DNA from: Myroides odoratimimus
GTDB lineage: Bacteria; Bacteroidota; Bacteroidia; Flavobacteriales; Flavobacteriaceae
Assembly (NCBI RefSeq): GCF_001485415.1
Contig: NZ_BCMQ01000009.1
Location: 1 to 64,000 of the forward strand
Reading direction: 5' to 3'
Length of the DNA stretch: 64,000 nt
Shown: piece after piece, positions 54,337 to 63,905 of the stretch
Position numbering within the stretch: the first letter of the stretch is position 1
Layout: every line of letters begins with the position of its first letter
Translations under genes and position numbers: made by a program
The notes under the pieces: model-generated
What the model was told of the DNA's origin: nothing
Seen by the model: the letters and a program-made list of their open reading frames with translations, nothing else
Databases searched by the model: none

Positions 54337-54367
54337 CAAAAGTACAATTATCAATCAATATTTACAA
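54337..54367 (-). promoter_or_regulatory. Promoter of ompA
   Basis: On the minus strand TTG (54365-54367), a 20-base spacer and TACTTTTG (54337-54344). The -7 box is 34 bases before the ATG. Confidence 0.7.
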
Positions 54368-54410
54368 AAAATTTCGTTAAGAATAGTACTTTTTATTGTA
54401 TTAACCTTTT

Positions 54411-55607
54411 TTATTGAATAACTTTTAGCTCTTTACCTACTTCTGTAAATGCAGCGATAGCTTTATCTAAATGCTCTTGAGTATGCGCAGCTGATAATTG
54501 TACACGGATTCTCGCCTTATCTTTTGGTACCACAGGGAAGAAGAATCCAGTTACATAAACTCCTTTTTCTAGTAGTCTATCTGCCATTACTTGTGATAAT
54601 TTAGCATCGTATAACATTACTGGTACAATAGCAGAATCTCCATCAATAATATCAAAACCTGCCTTTTTCATTCCGTCTTTGAAGTAGTTTGTATTCCACT
54701 CTAGCTTATCGCGTAATGAAGTATCGTGTTTTAAAATTTCAAATACTTTAATAGAAGCTCCAACAATCATTGGTGCTAATGAGTTAGAGAATAAATAGGG
54801 TCTAGAACGTTGTCTTAATAATTCAATAATTTCTTTTTTACCTGTAGTATATCCTCCCATTGCACCACCTAGAGCTTTACCTAAAGTTCCTGTGATGATA
54901 TCCACACGTCCCATTACGTTCTTAGCTTCTAATGTTCCTTTACCTGTAGCTCCGATAAATCCAGCAGCATGGCATTCGTCTACCATTACTAAAGCATCAT
55001 ACTTATCAGCTAAATCACATATTTTATCTAATGGTGCTACTAGACCATCCATTGAGAATACACCATCCGTTACGATAATTTTAAAACGGTGACCAGCCTC
55101 ATTCGCTTTAATTAATTGCTCTTCTAACTCAGCCATATTGTTATTTTCATAACGATAACGAGCTGCTTTACATAAACGCACTCCGTCAATAATTGAAGCG
55201 TGGTTTAAGCTATCAGAGATAATTGCATCTTCTGCACCTAATAACGGTTCGAATACTCCTCCATTAGCATCAAAAGCTGCTGCATAAAGAATAGTATCTT
55301 CTGTTCCATAGAAATCAGCAATAGTAGCTTCTAATTTCTTGTGTATATCTTGTGTTCCACAAATAAAACGCACTGAAGACATTCCGAATCCATGGGTATC
55401 TAATGTATCTTTTGCTGCTTGAATTACTTCTGGATGTGATGACAATCCTAAATAATTGTTTGCACAAAAGTTTAAAACTTTATCCCCTGTAGAAACAGTA
55501 ATCTCTGCACCTTGTGGCGAAGTAATAATTCTCTCCTTTTTAAATAATCCGTTATCCTCTATTGACTTTAATTCATTCTGAAGATGATCTTTAATCTTTC
55601 CGTACAT
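54411..55607 (-). CDS. kbl: Glycine C-acetyltransferase (2-amino-3-ketobutyrate CoA ligase)
   Basis: A PLP enzyme of the alpha-oxoamine synthase family that cleaves 2-amino-3-ketobutyrate to glycine and acetyl-CoA in threonine breakdown. The protein is 398 residues, as usual. The PLP lysine is Lys244 in T-L-G-K-A-L-G-G-A, and [14 protein letters not shown] and [11 protein letters not shown] are present. The threonine dehydrogenase partner (tdh) is not adjacent here. It follows the helicase gene by 32 bases but has a possible -7 box of its own. Confidence 0.95.
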   Translation of the reverse strand: MYGKIKDHLQNELKSIEDNGLFKKERIITSPQGAEITVSTGDKVLNFCANNYLGLSSHPEVIQAAKDTLDTHGFGMSSVRFICGTQDIHKKLEATIADFYGTEDTILYAAAFDANGGVFEPLLGAEDAIISDSLNHASIIDGVRLCKAARYRYENNNMAELEEQLIKANEAGHRFKIIVTDGVFSMDGLVAPLDKICDLADKYDALVMVDECHAAGFIGATGKGTLEAKNVMGRVDIITGTLGKALGGAMGGYTTGKKEIIELLRQRSRPYLFSNSLAPMIVGASIKVFEILKHDTSLRDKLEWNTNYFKDGMKKAGFDIIDGDSAIVPVMLYDAKLSQVMADRLLEKGVYVTGFFFPVVPKDKARIRVQLSAAHTQEHLDKAIAAFTEVGKELKVIQ

Positions 55608-55639
55608 AATATTTTAAGTTTTAAACAATTTATACTCTT

Positions 55640-58600
55640 CTACAAATGTATTATATTTAAGTTCTCCCCTGTATATAGCAACACCATTTTAACGACTTCA
55701 TAACCCATTTCCACTAAAGACTGTCCATAAGCCTTCACCTGGTCTTTATATTTCTCTTCTTCTTTACCTGTTTTATAATCTAATATATAAGCCTGTCTCC
55801 CTCTTACCACTACTCTATCAGGTATAGTATTACGCTGATAAGGCCCTATGATTACTCGCTCGTTAAATACAATATTATCTTCTCTAAAGAAAATCTCTAA
55901 ATCAGGGTTACTCACGATACGTTGAATAATCTCTTTAAAACGCTCCTTTGCATCCTCCTGTATCAATCCCTTTTCTAGCCCTTCTCTTACCACAGCATCT
56001 ACATCGCGATAATCTGTTATAAACGACATCAGTTTATGGACTAAGTTACCATACTCTATCGCTTTTTGGTTAAGAGAGTCCCACATCAAGGCTTCCCTCT
56101 GTGCAATTTTGATCGCTTCAAAATCCAATACACTCTTTACAGGAAGAATCATTTTATTCACTTCATCCGTAATGACCTCTTTACTTTTTGAAACCTTTAC
56201 CTTATCTCCAAATCCATAGACTAAATCTACGTCATTATAAACACCTTCTGTCACTAAAAAATCTAAGAATAGTTTAGATAAATTATTTCTAAACTCTCCC
56301 TTACTTGTTACGTTTTTATAACTAATAATATATAACTGTTCTTCTGCCCTTGTCAATGCTACATAAAGAACATTTACATTATCCAGCAACATCTCTTGTT
56401 CTTTTTTCTCGTACAGAAGTTGAGCATACTCACCATACTCCACCACTTCCTTCTTAGAGTCAACCAAAGCTTTGGGGAACATAATCTGATCTTTATCCGT
56501 CTCTATATTCACCCATAGTTTATCACGACTAGGGCGTGTGAAATCCTCTTCTGCAAAAGGAAATATAACGATTGGAAATTCTAACCCCTTAGATTTGTGT
56601 ATCGTCATAATCTGCACAGCATTTCTACCTTCAGGTGTCGGTATGCTAAACTTGTGATAGTTTGTATTCCAATACTCTAAGAAGTCACTAATTCCAAATT
56701 GATTCTTTAAAGACTTTTCTAATACCAAGTCTAAGAAATACAAAACATAAGAACTAGCACTCTTATCTGGTAAAAAAGCCAAAACAATAGCCTCAACAGC
56801 ATCGTACAACGACTTCGAACGACAAGACTCAAATGAGATAGGCACATTGTGGTCTACTAACCAAGCTTCTAATTCTAACTCAGTCTCAAAAGAAAGTCCC
56901 GCTTTTATAAAGTCGTGTTTCTTTGTCAAATCACTTTGCTTACCACTTACATAGTACAGCATCATCATCTTTGCTTCTAGATCGCGCTCTGTCTTTAAGA
57001 ACTTCAGTACATTAATGATTAACCTCACTTCACTAGCATTGTTAATCAATAACGAATCAGAAGAAAGTATCTCTAGACCATTCTCTGTTAAGTAATTTGC
57101 TAATAGCACACCATGGTCTCTCTTACGTGTTAGAATAACAATATCTTTCAGATCAAACCCCTGCTCTAAAACGCCTTGTATAGTATTCAGCGTAGCTTGC
57201 GCATATTGCATATTCTTCTCTTCAGCATCTTCTCCTTCATCCTTTTGTAAGAATTCAATATTTACATACCCACCAGCTTTACTATTAACTTCTTGATAAC
57301 TATTATTCTCATATAGATCTTTATAATCCTCGTTAATAAAGTTGCGAGAGACATCCTTAAAAAATCTATTATTAAATTGAATGACCTCAGCATAACTTCG
57401 ATAATTACGACCAAGGTTCACGGTCTGTTTATCAGGATTAGCAAAGGGATTCTCATCCTTGCTCAAAGCAATAAATTGTTCTGCCTTTCCTCCGCGCCAT
57501 CTATAGATAGACTGTTTAGGGTCACCTACTATCATCAGGCTTCCCTTAGTTCCTGTATGATCTTCTCCTGCTAATGCATTATCAATCAGTGGTACCAAGT
57601 TCTGCCATTGCATTTCTGATGTATCCTGAAACTCGTCTATAAAAAAGTGATGATATCGCTCTCCTAAACGCTCATAGATAAATGGAGCTGGTTGATTCTG
57701 TATTTCATTGTGAATAATCGCATTAAACTGAGTGATCGACAATATATTTTGCTCCTCTTGAATCTTATCCATCTCCTGCCCTATAGTACTTAACAGTGAT
57801 AGAGGGGTAAGGTTTTTCAAGAAAGCAGTATAAAAAGCTCTACGAGAATACAAATCATATACCTGCGCTAACACCTTTAGAAAATCTGGTATAAAAGCTT
57901 CGATTAACTCCACATCTTTAGCAGTCTTCTTTATTTTAATATCATCAAATTCGTGATAACGCTTGGTTGTACCTACAGTATCTTGAATCACATTCTCTAT
58001 ATGCTTGACAAAATACTGTCCTGAGAACGAAGTTTTATCCATTCCTTTAGACTCTATTAAGTCCATTATACTCTGTCCCAGAACAATGCTCTCTGCTGTA
58101 ATCTTTTTAATCTCTTCGCGAAGAAAATCTCTCACTTTTACAAAGTCTTGTAAAGTATGCTCAGAGAACAACGCTATTTCTTCTCTATTATTTTCATTTA
58201 ATAGCAAAGCTCCTACTTCTTTCAGCTCTCTCGTGATATCCCAGCTCTTATCATTATCTGCTTTATCAATAGAAAAATCAATCAACAAATCTGTCAATTC
58301 ACTATCCACACCAGCTTTTGCGATTACTGCGTCCACCGCCTCTTGTAGTAATTCATCTGAATCTAAAGACACCTCAAAAGTCATCGGCAATTCTAAATCA
58401 AAAGCAAAAGAGCGAATAACCTTATGCGTAAACTTATCTATCGTAGAGATATCAAAAGAAGCATAGTTGTGAATAATACTTCTGATAATACGTCCTGACT
58501 TAGCTCTTATAAATCCTTCCTCTAATTCTGTTTCTTCCTGTACTTGATTAAAGATACTTGCATACTTAGGATCTAGCTCTTCTTTAGAAAAAGCATTTAG

Positions 58601-58786
58601 ACAAGATACAACACGAGTCTTCATTTCTGCTACAGCTTTATTCGTAAAAGTAATAGCAAGTATCTTTTTATAGGCGTCATCTTGCTTATCAAGGAGTAAA
58701 ATCTTAAGATATTCCTTAACTAAAGTATGGGTTTTTCCAGACCCAGCAGACGCGTTATATATTGAGAATGAAGGCTTATCAAGCAT
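55640..58786 (-). CDS. AddA-like UvrD/REP helicase-nuclease
   Basis: A 1048-residue protein. Walker A is A-S-A-G-S-G-K-T at 12-19. The helicase motif II is F-F-I-D-E-F-Q-D-T-S-E-M-Q-W, followed by V-G-D-P-K-Q-S-I-Y-R-W-R-G-G. A late M-T-I-H-K-S-K-G-L-E-F-P motif and V-A-L-T-R-A are present. The C-terminal nuclease motif is D-Y-K-T-G-K-E-E. This is the helicase half of an AddAB/RecB-type complex for double-strand break repair; the AddB-like partner lies at 50069-52831. Confidence 0.93.
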   Translation of the reverse strand: MLDKPSFSIYNASAGSGKTHTLVKEYLKILLLDKQDDAYKKILAITFTNKAVAEMKTRVVSCLNAFSKEELDPKYASIFNQVQEETELEEGFIRAKSGRIIRSIIHNYASFDISTIDKFTHKVIRSFAFDLELPMTFEVSLDSDELLQEAVDAVIAKAGVDSELTDLLIDFSIDKADNDKSWDITRELKEVGALLLNENNREEIALFSEHTLQDFVKVRDFLREEIKKITAESIVLGQSIMDLIESKGMDKTSFSGQYFVKHIENVIQDTVGTTKRYHEFDDIKIKKTAKDVELIEAFIPDFLKVLAQVYDLYSRRAFYTAFLKNLTPLSLLSTIGQEMDKIQEEQNILSITQFNAIIHNEIQNQPAPFIYERLGERYHHFFIDEFQDTSEMQWQNLVPLIDNALAGEDHTGTKGSLMIVGDPKQSIYRWRGGKAEQFIALSKDENPFANPDKQTVNLGRNYRSYAEVIQFNNRFFKDVSRNFINEDYKDLYENNSYQEVNSKAGGYVNIEFLQKDEGEDAEEKNMQYAQATLNTIQGVLEQGFDLKDIVILTRKRDHGVLLANYLTENGLEILSSDSLLINNASEVRLIINVLKFLKTERDLEAKMMMLYYVSGKQSDLTKKHDFIKAGLSFETELELEAWLVDHNVPISFESCRSKSLYDAVEAIVLAFLPDKSASSYVLYFLDLVLEKSLKNQFGISDFLEYWNTNYHKFSIPTPEGRNAVQIMTIHKSKGLEFPIVIFPFAEEDFTRPSRDKLWVNIETDKDQIMFPKALVDSKKEVVEYGEYAQLLYEKKEQEMLLDNVNVLYVALTRAEEQLYIISYKNVTSKGEFRNNLSKLFLDFLVTEGVYNDVDLVYGFGDKVKVSKSKEVITDEVNKMILPVKSVLDFEAIKIAQREALMWDSLNQKAIEYGNLVHKLMSFITDYRDVDAVVREGLEKGLIQEDAKERFKEIIQRIVSNPDLEIFFREDNIVFNERVIIGPYQRNTIPDRVVVRGRQAYILDYKTGKEEEKYKDQVKAYGQSLVEMGYEVVKMVLLYTGENLNIIHL
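55643..55650 (-). promoter_or_regulatory. Possible -7 box of kbl
   Basis: On the minus strand TACATTTG lies 36 bases before the kbl ATG, overlapping the last codons of the helicase gene. No TTG box is found at the right distance. Confidence 0.4.
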
Positions 58787-58852
58787 GAAGTAGGTTCTAT
58801 TTATTAACTTATATTAAACATTACAAACCTTCCATATTAGGCTTTATTTGTT

Positions 58853-58860
58853 TAAATTTG
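58853..58860 (+). promoter_or_regulatory. Probable -7 box of sodA
   Basis: TAAATTTG lies 37 bases before the ATG. The nearest TTTG (58847-58850) is too close to act as its -33 box. Confidence 0.4.
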
Positions 58861-58897
58861 AAATAAAATTAATATTAATCTTTAAATAATACGAATT

Positions 58898-59503
58898 ATG
58901 GCTTTCGAATTACCAAAATTACCATATGCATACGATGCATTGGAACCACATATTGATGCACGTACGATGGAAATCCACCATACAAAACATCATAATGCTT
59001 ATACTACTAACTTAAACGCAGCTATCGCTGGAACAGCTTTAGAAGGAAAAACTATCGAAGATATCCTTGCTAACTTAGACATGTCTAATGGAGCTGTTCG
59101 TAACAACGGTGGTGGTTTCTATAACCACAACTTATTCTGGACAGTAATGACTCCTAATGGAGGTGGTCAGCCAACAGGTGAGTTAGCTGATGCAATCAAT
59201 ACTGCTTTCGGATCTTTCGAAAACTTTAAAGATGCTTTCGCTAAAGCTGGTGCTACACAATTCGGGTCTGGATGGGCTTGGTTATGTGTTAAAGATGGTA
59301 AATTAGAAGTATGTGGTACTCCTAACCAAGACAACCCATTAATGCCTGGTGTTGCTTGTGGAGGAACTCCAATCTTAGGAATGGATGTTTGGGAACACGC
59401 TTATTACTTAAACTACCAAAACCGTCGTCCTGATTACATTAATGCTTTCTTTAATGTTATCAACTGGGCGGAAGTAGCAAGAAGATACGCAGAGGCAAAA
59501 TAA
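58898..59503 (+). CDS. sodA: Superoxide dismutase, Mn type by sequence
   Basis: It converts superoxide to O2 and H2O2. The 201-residue protein has the metal ligands His27, His77, Asp163 and His167 (D-V-W-E-H-A-Y-Y). Gln144 in T-P-N-Q-D-N-P-L-M and the glycine-rich N-N-G-G-G-F-Y-N-H are the arrangement of Mn enzymes; Fe enzymes place the glutamine near residue 70 instead. Metal use in Bacteroidetes can be cambialistic, so Fe is not excluded. Single gene with terminator. Confidence 0.96.
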   Translation: MAFELPKLPYAYDALEPHIDARTMEIHHTKHHNAYTTNLNAAIAGTALEGKTIEDILANLDMSNGAVRNNGGGFYNHNLFWTVMTPNGGGQPTGELADAINTAFGSFENFKDAFAKAGATQFGSGWAWLCVKDGKLEVCGTPNQDNPLMPGVACGGTPILGMDVWEHAYYLNYQNRRPDYINAFFNVINWAEVARRYAEAK

Positions 59504-59532
59504 TTAATTTTTGCACCTCATTACAAACTATT

Positions 59533-59559
59533 AAAAGCTCCAGCAATGGAGCTTTTTTT
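59533..59559 (+). terminator. Terminator after sodA
   Basis: AAAAGCTCC (59533-59541) pairs with GGAGCTTTT (59548-59556), then T residues. Confidence 0.93.
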
Positions 59560-59616
59560 ATACCCTTACCTCAGATTTCTCATTAATTATATGCTATGCC
59601 ATACTGGATTAAACAA

Positions 59617-59645
59617 AAAAAGCTCAGAACCATGTCCTGAGCTTT
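59617..59645 (-). terminator. Terminator after pyk
   Basis: AAAGCTCAG (59619-59627) pairs with CTGAGCTTT (59637-59645), with a T run on the minus strand. Confidence 0.92.
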
Positions 59646-59667
59646 CTATATTGTGGAAGTACGATAA

Positions 59668-61098
59668 TTATTGTACCTCTGATATTCTTAGTGTATTCAC
59701 CATACCTTTTTCGATAATTGGCATTGCTGCTAAATTGATAACCATATCACCTGGCTCAGCTAATCCTTTATCTTTTACCATAGCATTAATATCCTCAATA
59801 GTCTCATCAGTACTCACATATTTATCGTAATAGAAAGCCTGAACTCCCCATAACAAGTTTAATTGAGTAATAATACGACGATTAGAAGAGAATACTAATA
59901 TATTACTATTTGGTCTCCAAGCCGAAATTTGGAACGCTGTATAACCACTATTTGTCAATGTACAGATAGCCTTAGCTTCGATATCATTCGCCATTAAAGC
60001 AGCGTGGTAACAAATATTTTTAGTGATATAACGGTTTGTCTTGATTGTAGGTGGACTTTGTGGTACTTTAATTAATGGAGAAGTCTCAACACTTTGAATA
60101 ATCTGTGTCATCTTCTCGATTACTTGTACTGGGTATGCTCCTACAGAAGTTTCTCCTGATAACATTACAGCATCAGCACCGTCCATTACAGAGTTTGCAA
60201 CGTCATTTACCTCAGCTCTAGTAGGAGTAAGGCTAGAGATCATCGTCTCCATCATCTGTGTAGCGATTATTACAGGGATTCTAGCATTCTTAGCTACGTG
60301 AACTAATTCTTTTTGGATCAATGGCACCTCTTGAGCAGGAATCTCAACACCTAGATCTCCACGAGCTACCATCAGACCATCACAGTAAGCTACTAACTTC
60401 TTAATATTCTTTACTGCCTCTGGTTTTTCGATTTTAGCAATGATTGGAATCTTGTGATCAGAATGTTCTTTAATCAAGTTCTGTAAGTCCATTAAATCTT
60501 CAGGTGTACGAACGAAAGATAATGCGATCCAGTCTACTTGTAACTCACAAGCAAAAATAGCATCTCTAATATCTTTTTCCGTTAACGCTGGTAATGATAC
60601 TTTCGTCATTGGTAAGTTAACCCCTTTTTTAGATTTAAGTGGTCCACCTTGTACAACTACAGTTTTTACCTCATCTTCTCCATTAGTTTCTAATACATCA
60701 AAGATAAGTTTACCATCGTCTAATAAAATTCTCTCTCCTGCGTTAACGTCAGTTGGGAATTTTTTATAATTCATGTATACGCGTTCTGCGTCACCTTTAA
60801 ACTCTTCTTTCGTAGAGAATGTAATCACATCACCAGGATTCACGATAACGTCTTCAGACATCACACCTACTCTTAATTTAGGACCTTGTAAGTCACCCAA
60901 AATAGAAGTAGTATATCCAAATTCTTTATTTAGATCACGGATTATATTTACTTTCTCTTGAACATCTTTATAATCAGCATGTGAAAAGTTGATTCTAAAA
61001 ACATTTACACCAGCTTTAATCATATCATGTAATACCTCTCTCGTACTAGATGCTGGTCCTAACGTTGCTACGATTTTCGTCTTTTTTTGTGCTAACAT
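59668..61098 (-). CDS. pyk: Pyruvate kinase
   Basis: It makes pyruvate and ATP from phosphoenolpyruvate. The 476-residue protein has the N-terminal T-K-I-V-A-T-L-G-P-A-S-S, the G-D-L-Q-G-P-K-L-R-V-G segment, and the active-site signature I-P-I-I-A-K-I-E-K-P-E-A with its catalytic Lys. G-L-M-V-A-R-G-D-L-G-V-E-I and M-L-S-G-E-T-S-V-G-A-Y-P follow. It begins 4 bases after the IPExxxVDY gene, so the two form one unit. Confidence 0.97.
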   Translation of the reverse strand: MLAQKKTKIVATLGPASSTREVLHDMIKAGVNVFRINFSHADYKDVQEKVNIIRDLNKEFGYTTSILGDLQGPKLRVGVMSEDVIVNPGDVITFSTKEEFKGDAERVYMNYKKFPTDVNAGERILLDDGKLIFDVLETNGEDEVKTVVVQGGPLKSKKGVNLPMTKVSLPALTEKDIRDAIFACELQVDWIALSFVRTPEDLMDLQNLIKEHSDHKIPIIAKIEKPEAVKNIKKLVAYCDGLMVARGDLGVEIPAQEVPLIQKELVHVAKNARIPVIIATQMMETMISSLTPTRAEVNDVANSVMDGADAVMLSGETSVGAYPVQVIEKMTQIIQSVETSPLIKVPQSPPTIKTNRYITKNICYHAALMANDIEAKAICTLTNSGYTAFQISAWRPNSNILVFSSNRRIITQLNLLWGVQAFYYDKYVSTDETIEDINAMVKDKGLAEPGDMVINLAAMPIIEKGMVNTLRISEVQ

Positions 61099-61102
61099 AT
61101 TT

Positions 61103-61591
61103 TTAAAAAATTAAGTTCGTTTTATTTTTTAATATCTCTTGCTTTATCTCATAAGCTGCAGATATAATTTTTACTGAATTCAACCGATCAATGATTGTAC
61201 CAATTTCGAACTGACTATCAGTTTCTTCTATCTTAATCAAATAATCGACTGACTTTAATTCGGGCAATAAATACCCTTGCTTAGTTACTGGATGATTGGC
61301 TGAGACAAATAAGGGAGAGTCTAACCCTGACTCAGGTATTAGAAAAGCTTTATTCGCTACCACCTTCCAATACACATGATGATCAAAGTCATCATACTCA
61401 TAGAATGAAAAAAAAGCGTGTCCCACATCTGTAAAGATGTCTACATCCCTCTTACTTCGTTCTAGATTAATTTCAAGTATTGAATTAATAAAATACACTA
61501 CTTTATAATCTTCTTTTCTGGAAGTATGTATAGCGATCAAGCGATAATCCTCACTATCAAAGTCTTCAAGCTTATATTTTATTATACCCAT
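61103..61591 (-). CDS. IPExxxVDY family protein
   Basis: A 162-residue protein of a Bacteroidetes-specific family named for its motif, which appears here as L-P-E-L-K-S-V-D-Y near residue 108. There is no signal peptide or membrane segment. The gene regularly lies between rnc and pyk in Flavobacteriia, as here: rnc lies 97 bases upstream and pyk 4 bases downstream. Function unknown; the coupling with pyk suggests co-expression only. Confidence 0.9.
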   Translation of the reverse strand: MGIIKYKLEDFDSEDYRLIAIHTSRKEDYKVVYFINSILEINLERSKRDVDIFTDVGHAFFSFYEYDDFDHHVYWKVVANKAFLIPESGLDSPLFVSANHPVTKQGYLLPELKSVDYLIKIEETDSQFEIGTIIDRLNSVKIISAAYEIKQEILKNKTNLIF

Positions 61592-61608
61592 ATAAGAAAT
61601 TAGTTACA

Positions 61609-61616
61609 CAAATATA
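61609..61616 (-). promoter_or_regulatory. Possible -7 box of the IPExxxVDY-pyk unit
   Basis: On the minus strand TATATTTG lies 17 bases before the ATG, in the only real gap between rnc and pyk. No TTG box is evident. Confidence 0.4.
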
Positions 61617-61688
61617 CAACTTTTATCGAGCTATATTTGTATAACCTCACCATATTAGATTATATAAACGTTAAGGAATTAACAAAAA

Positions 61689-62435
61689 TTATTGCTTTAT
61701 CTGTTCTTGAAATGCGAAGTAAGCACGTTGTGATGCCTTTTCTTCTGCTTTCTTTTTAGATGTAGCTCTCGCTTTAGCTACGAGTTTATCGTCTATAAAC
61801 AGACGTACACCGAAGTACTTTAATTCTTCTGCTGTATCCTCTTCGAAAGTATCGTATTTAAACGTATGCTTTCTCTTCTGACACCATTCGATTAGCAAGC
61901 TCTTATAACTAGTTATCTTCGTTTCTAACTCTTGGATATCAGATACCTTGCTCAACAGTTGTTCGTGGATAAACTTCTCACACGCAGGGTAACCTCTATC
62001 TAGATAAATAGCACCTATAATAGCTTCTAATAAATTACCATGTATATTCTCTCCGAACTGTTGATTACCCATCTTGCTTTCTACATGTGAGATTAATTTT
62101 AAATCCTTTCCTAATTGGTTCAAATTCTCACGACTCACAATTTTAGAACGCATCTTCGTCAAATAACCCTCATCACCACTCGGAACTTCTATAAATAAAT
62201 AAGAAGCAATAACAGATCCTAACATTGCATCACCTAAGAACTCTAAGCGTTCATAATTAACGGGATGACCTTCTTCATCACATCTATTCATCGATCGATG
62301 CGTGAATGCAATTTTATAATAAGATAGTTCTACTGGTTTTACACCGACTATCTCAGTCACCTTTCGACAAAAATTCCCGTCTTCATTATTGAAGGAACGG
62401 GAATTATTGAATATTCTATTTAGTAACTTTTTCAT
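61689..62435 (-). CDS. rnc: Ribonuclease III
   Basis: It cuts double-stranded RNA in rRNA maturation and mRNA decay. The 248-residue protein has the catalytic signature Y-E-R-L-E-F-L-G-D-A-M-L-G near 62-74 with its metal-binding Glu and Asp, and a second acidic motif in L-L-E-A-I-I-G-A-I-Y-L-D. A C-terminal double-stranded RNA binding domain ends K-K-K-A-E-E-K-A-S-Q-R-A. It follows fabF by 15 bases. Confidence 0.97.
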   Translation of the reverse strand: MKKLLNRIFNNSRSFNNEDGNFCRKVTEIVGVKPVELSYYKIAFTHRSMNRCDEEGHPVNYERLEFLGDAMLGSVIASYLFIEVPSGDEGYLTKMRSKIVSRENLNQLGKDLKLISHVESKMGNQQFGENIHGNLLEAIIGAIYLDRGYPACEKFIHEQLLSKVSDIQELETKITSYKSLLIEWCQKRKHTFKYDTFEEDTAEELKYFGVRLFIDDKLVAKARATSKKKAEEKASQRAYFAFQEQIKQ

Positions 62436-62450
62436 CTTTATAGGATGATT

Positions 62451-63704
62451 TTACTTCTCTAATTTCTTAACCAACACACAAGCATTGTGTCCTCCAAAGC
62501 CGAATGTATTACTCATTCCAACTTTAACATCTCTCTTCTGTGCTTTATTGAATGTGAAGTTTAGCTTAGAATCTATCGCTTCATCATCTGTAAAATGGTT
62601 GATTGTTGGTGGAACAATACCGTGCTCTAATGATAAAATCACAGAGATAGCCTCGATAACACCAGCAGCTCCTAATAAGTGACCTGTCATCGACTTAGTC
62701 GAGTTCAAGTTCATCTCATAAGCATGCTCTCCGAATACGTTAAGAATAGCCTTAGACTCTGCGATATCTCCTAGTGGTGTAGAAGTACCGTGCATATTTA
62801 ACACATCTACATCTTTAGCCTCTAATCCAGCATCTTTAAGACAGTTGATCATCACATTAGTAGCTCCTAATCCTTCTGGATGTGGCGCTGTTAAGTGGTG
62901 AGCATCAGCTGACATACCTCCTCCACCGATCTCACAGTAGATTCTAGCACCACGTGCTACAGCATGTTCATATTCTTCTAAGATAATTGCTCCAGCTCCT
63001 TCTCCTAATACGAATCCCTCTCTGTCTTTGTCCATTGGTCTAGACGCAGTCTTAGGATCATCATTTCTAGTAGATAGTGCATGCATTGCATTAAATCCAC
63101 CGATACCTGCTATCGTTACAGCAGCCTCAGAACCTCCAGTTACGAAGATATCAGCCATACCTAAACGAATATAGTTAAATGCATCGATAATAGCATTAGT
63201 AGATGATGCACATGCAGATACTGTAGTGAAGTTAGGCCCTCTCAGACCGTATTTCATAGAAATATGTCCACCAGCAAGATCCGCTATCATTTTAGGGATA
63301 AAGAAAGGATTGAACTTTGGTATTCCATTTCCTTCTACGAAGTTTGTCACCTCGTTTTGGAATGTTTCTAATCCTCCAATACCTGAACCCCAAATAACTC
63401 CTGCTCTATCTAAATCAATAGTCTCTAAATTTAATCCTGAATCTTTGATCGCTTCGTCTGCACTAACCATAGCATACTGTGCATAACGGTCCATCTTACG
63501 TGCTTCTTTTCTCTCGATAAAATCCTCTACGTTAAAATTCTTTACTTCGCACGCAAACTGAGTTTTGAAATTGGTAGCGTCAAAATATGTAATGGGTGCA
63601 GCTCCGCTTACTCCATTAATTAGGTTGTTCCAATACTCTTGAATATTATTTCCAATTGGCGTAAGGGCACCTAAACCGGTTACAACAACTCGCTTTAATT
63701 TCAT
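62451..63704 (-). CDS. fabF: Beta-ketoacyl-ACP synthase II
   Basis: It extends acyl-ACP with malonyl-ACP in fatty-acid synthesis. The 417-residue protein has the catalytic Cys in V-S-A-C-A-S-S-T-N-A, and the histidines in N-M-H-G-T-S-T-P-L-G-D and S-M-T-G-H-L-L-G-A-A-G. The ATG at 63704 directly precedes the conserved R-V-V-V-T-G-L-G; the frame continues upstream to 63773 but that part is not conserved-looking. It follows acpP and precedes rnc, the standard flavobacterial order. Confidence 0.97.
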   Translation of the reverse strand: MKLKRVVVTGLGALTPIGNNIQEYWNNLINGVSGAAPITYFDATNFKTQFACEVKNFNVEDFIERKEARKMDRYAQYAMVSADEAIKDSGLNLETIDLDRAGVIWGSGIGGLETFQNEVTNFVEGNGIPKFNPFFIPKMIADLAGGHISMKYGLRGPNFTTVSACASSTNAIIDAFNYIRLGMADIFVTGGSEAAVTIAGIGGFNAMHALSTRNDDPKTASRPMDKDREGFVLGEGAGAIILEEYEHAVARGARIYCEIGGGGMSADAHHLTAPHPEGLGATNVMINCLKDAGLEAKDVDVLNMHGTSTPLGDIAESKAILNVFGEHAYEMNLNSTKSMTGHLLGAAGVIEAISVILSLEHGIVPPTINHFTDDEAIDSKLNFTFNKAQKRDVKVGMSNTFGFGGHNACVLVKKLEK

Positions 63705-63867
63705 AAAATAACTTATATGGTTTGTACTATAAAAAAAAATCCCAATCTTCACTTTTGTAAAAAAAGGAAACATTGGGGTGTTTGTTTGATTGTATATGTT
63801 AGATTGTTGCCAATCTGTCCTTTTTTGTTTCTTCTAAAAATCAGTCATTTTCAAAAAAATAATAACA

Positions 63868-63896
63868 CCCGCATGTTTATGGAATAAACACGCGGG
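63868..63896 (-). terminator. Strong hairpin between acpP and fabF
   Basis: CCCGC pairs with GCGGG and GTTTAT with ATAAAC, separated by a 2-base internal loop, with a 3-base apex. On the minus strand it lies 9 bases after the acpP stop, and T-rich sequence follows after about 8 bases. It may be a partial terminator that sets the acpP to fabF ratio; this is inference. Confidence 0.65.
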
Positions 63897-63905
63897 ATAT
63901 AGTTA

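Noticed and set aside
58005-58466. 153-codon plus-strand open frame inside the AddA-like gene
   Set aside because: It is fully antisense to a conserved helicase gene, and its composition mirrors that gene (serine/leucine-rich). No promoter or domain is seen.
61632-61639. TATATTTG on the plus strand as a promoter
   Set aside because: No rightward gene follows; a single -7 match in AT-rich DNA is expected by chance.
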